Assembly (NCBI GenBank): GCA_034440615.1
Contig: JAOTOM010005138.1
Location: 544,001 to 608,000 of the forward strand
Length of the DNA stretch: 64,000 nucleotides
Source: Ashinkailepas kermadecensis
Taxonomy: Eukaryota > Arthropoda > Thecostraca > Neolepadidae
Direction of reading: 5' to 3'
The notes beneath the pieces were generated by a model. It did no database searches. It saw nothing but the letters and a program-made list of their open reading frames with translations, and was not told where the DNA came from. Position numbers and translations under genes: made by a program. Positions 62,546 through 64,000 of this stretch are shown piece after piece (the stretch's first letter is position 1; the number at the start of each line of letters is the position of its first letter).

Positions 62546-64000
62546 GAGGTACTGGTCACGGTGGGGAGAGAAACTGGACTCGATGGAGACCATGGAGCCC
62601 AATCAGGGATAATGGAAAGTTGAATGATCACGGTGGAATGCAAGCTGGGTACAGTGCGGAAGATAATGGGACTATCTAGAAAATGAAACGATTTCAAAGT
62701 GGAAGTGTAGTCAAGAATAGGAGCCGATAAGGGTCAGTTAGATTACAAGGCTACAACGCTCAGATGCAGAGTGGAATGTCGATCATCCAGTTAGCACGAT
62801 CACGAGCCACCTACAGCCGTCCGCCACTAGTAACAGATATCAGTGCGAGGGACTTACCTCTCAGCTGGTGGTACTCGTTTTCATTGCGCACCGGATAGAA
62901 CGACAATTGCGCGGTGGACAGCTGATTGTTACAAATGATGGCCATTAAAGTTTTGACATCTAGTTCGAATCCAACAAACGGTGAACTTTATACCGCGTTG
63001 CCGAAGTAAATGTAATGATAATGGCTCAAAACTGGCATTTAACAATTATTGTGAAAGTCGAAGCAATACGTTGCAACTACTTTACTTCAGGTCAAGCCAA
63101 CAAGCTAAGTTTGAACTTGGTCAAGCCAAGTTTGATTGGACCAAATATCCAGCAATGGACAGTTTTGATATGTTGGCCTCAATTGAACTAGGATGGCGTC
63201 CATTTCCACCTCCGACTAACAGTTGTACCATTCGATAGCATTTTCATCTGATAAATGTGTAACCACTATGCTCGGTGATTCATAGCCTACAAACGAGCTT
63301 TCACAGAGGCAGATAATTCGGATCAAGCCTGTCTGAAATATTTACTATGGAATCGCCATGAAAACCCTTTGATCTATGTTGGTACAATTTCGGTTGATTA
63401 CCTCCCATAATATATTAAGCAATAATTTAACATAGAGCTATTTCATGATTCGTTGGTGTAAAAAGGGTGGGTGTAGGTCCTTCATTCTTACTTTTTGGTA
63501 ACCTGCAACGTTAACAGTATTGCCTTTCTTGTCTGCCTAATATGTGTATAAGTCAACTCTGAAGCCTTTTATATACGTAGGGTACATAGACGATATCTTC
63601 GGTATATGGATGCATAGGGAAGATAGTTCGAAGGAATTTCGTAACATGACTGAAGCGCATATGCAGTAGGACGACTGATTATCATCGATAATTGGATACT
63701 CATGGTAGAACAATCACAACCAAATTCAATCCGAAAATCGTACATATCTTCTGGTCCATGTCATTATCTACTGCTCACTGATTCGAAGCGGCTCCCGATC
63801 CACCTCTTCCTAGTAAGTTGTCTCTACGTGTGTCAGTACTCGAATGCGAATATGCATTTCCATCTATGTGTCAGAGACACCTAAAGAGAAGGAAGGCGGT
63901 GAAGTAAGCCAGCTTAAGCAACCCTACCTGATGCTAACATGGCAAACCTGCCATCTTATGACAGGGTAGACCTCATTTTCCGCCTGTGAGATTCTCTCGA
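62546..64000. other. Intergenic DNA to the window end
   Basis: AT-rich sequence with short open frames; no gene or known repeat recognised. Confidence 0.45.

Overview
This is a eukaryotic, intron-rich, repeat-rich window. I read it as an arthropod genome, probably a crustacean; a barnacle-like genome is plausible from the G/C-rich coding style, but that is a weak guess. There is no operon, Shine-Dalgarno or phage logic. There is one recognisable multi-exon host gene, several families of short transposons with clear target-site duplications (TSDs), one damaged LINE, and an unusual load of micro- and minisatellites.

Host gene: four plus-strand exons (18184-18312, 18990-19098, 35523-35652, 39946-41923) encode the C-terminal 781 residues of a PRDM3/PRDM16-family zinc-finger transcription factor (hamlet in flies, MECOM/PRDM16 in vertebrates). 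The exons total 2346 bases, exactly 782 codons with the stop. The intron phases match at every junction, and one zinc finger is completed only when two exons are joined. The protein holds the second half of a PR (SET-like) domain, six N-terminal zinc fingers, an Ala/Pro-rich middle, a PLDLS motif expected to bind CtBP, and three C-terminal fingers. The first half of the PR domain and the start codon were not found. They lie upstream of 18184 in exons I could not recognise, or outside the window.

Layout: 1-18.2 kb is upstream or intronic DNA with GC-rich blocks, a 67-bp satellite (2.77-3.6 kb), a tRNA-derived SINE (5.85 kb), two old hAT-type MITEs (7.6 and 8.7 kb), a LINE 3' scrap (10.6 kb), a GGTGCC-rich minisatellite (13.6-14.47 kb), a GC-rich promoter-like block (14.5-15.0 kb) and a 48-bp minisatellite that runs up to the PR-exon splice acceptor (17.57-18.18 kb). 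The 16.4-kb intron between exons B and C holds GC-rich blocks, minisatellites, three SINEs, AT microsatellites and a 732-bp inverted repeat. The intron between exons C and D has a candidate regulatory block (36.27-36.6 kb), two hAT-type MITEs and a long CT tract. Downstream of the gene are a hAT MITE with a perfect 8-bp TSD (43.8 kb), a 5'-truncated CR1-like LINE (44.3-47.1 kb), a 2.27-kb long-arm foldback element with another hAT MITE inside one arm (49.2-51.5 kb), an inverted SINE (55.3 kb), and minisatellites at 58.2, 59.7, 61.6 and 62.1 kb.

Many of the longest open frames here are artefacts of tandem repeats whose unit has no stop codon in several frames. I found no wholly new gene system. 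The most unusual features are the minisatellite that forms the splice-acceptor region of the PR exon, the near-equal-armed foldback with its dated nested insertion, and the series of hAT MITEs of graded age.
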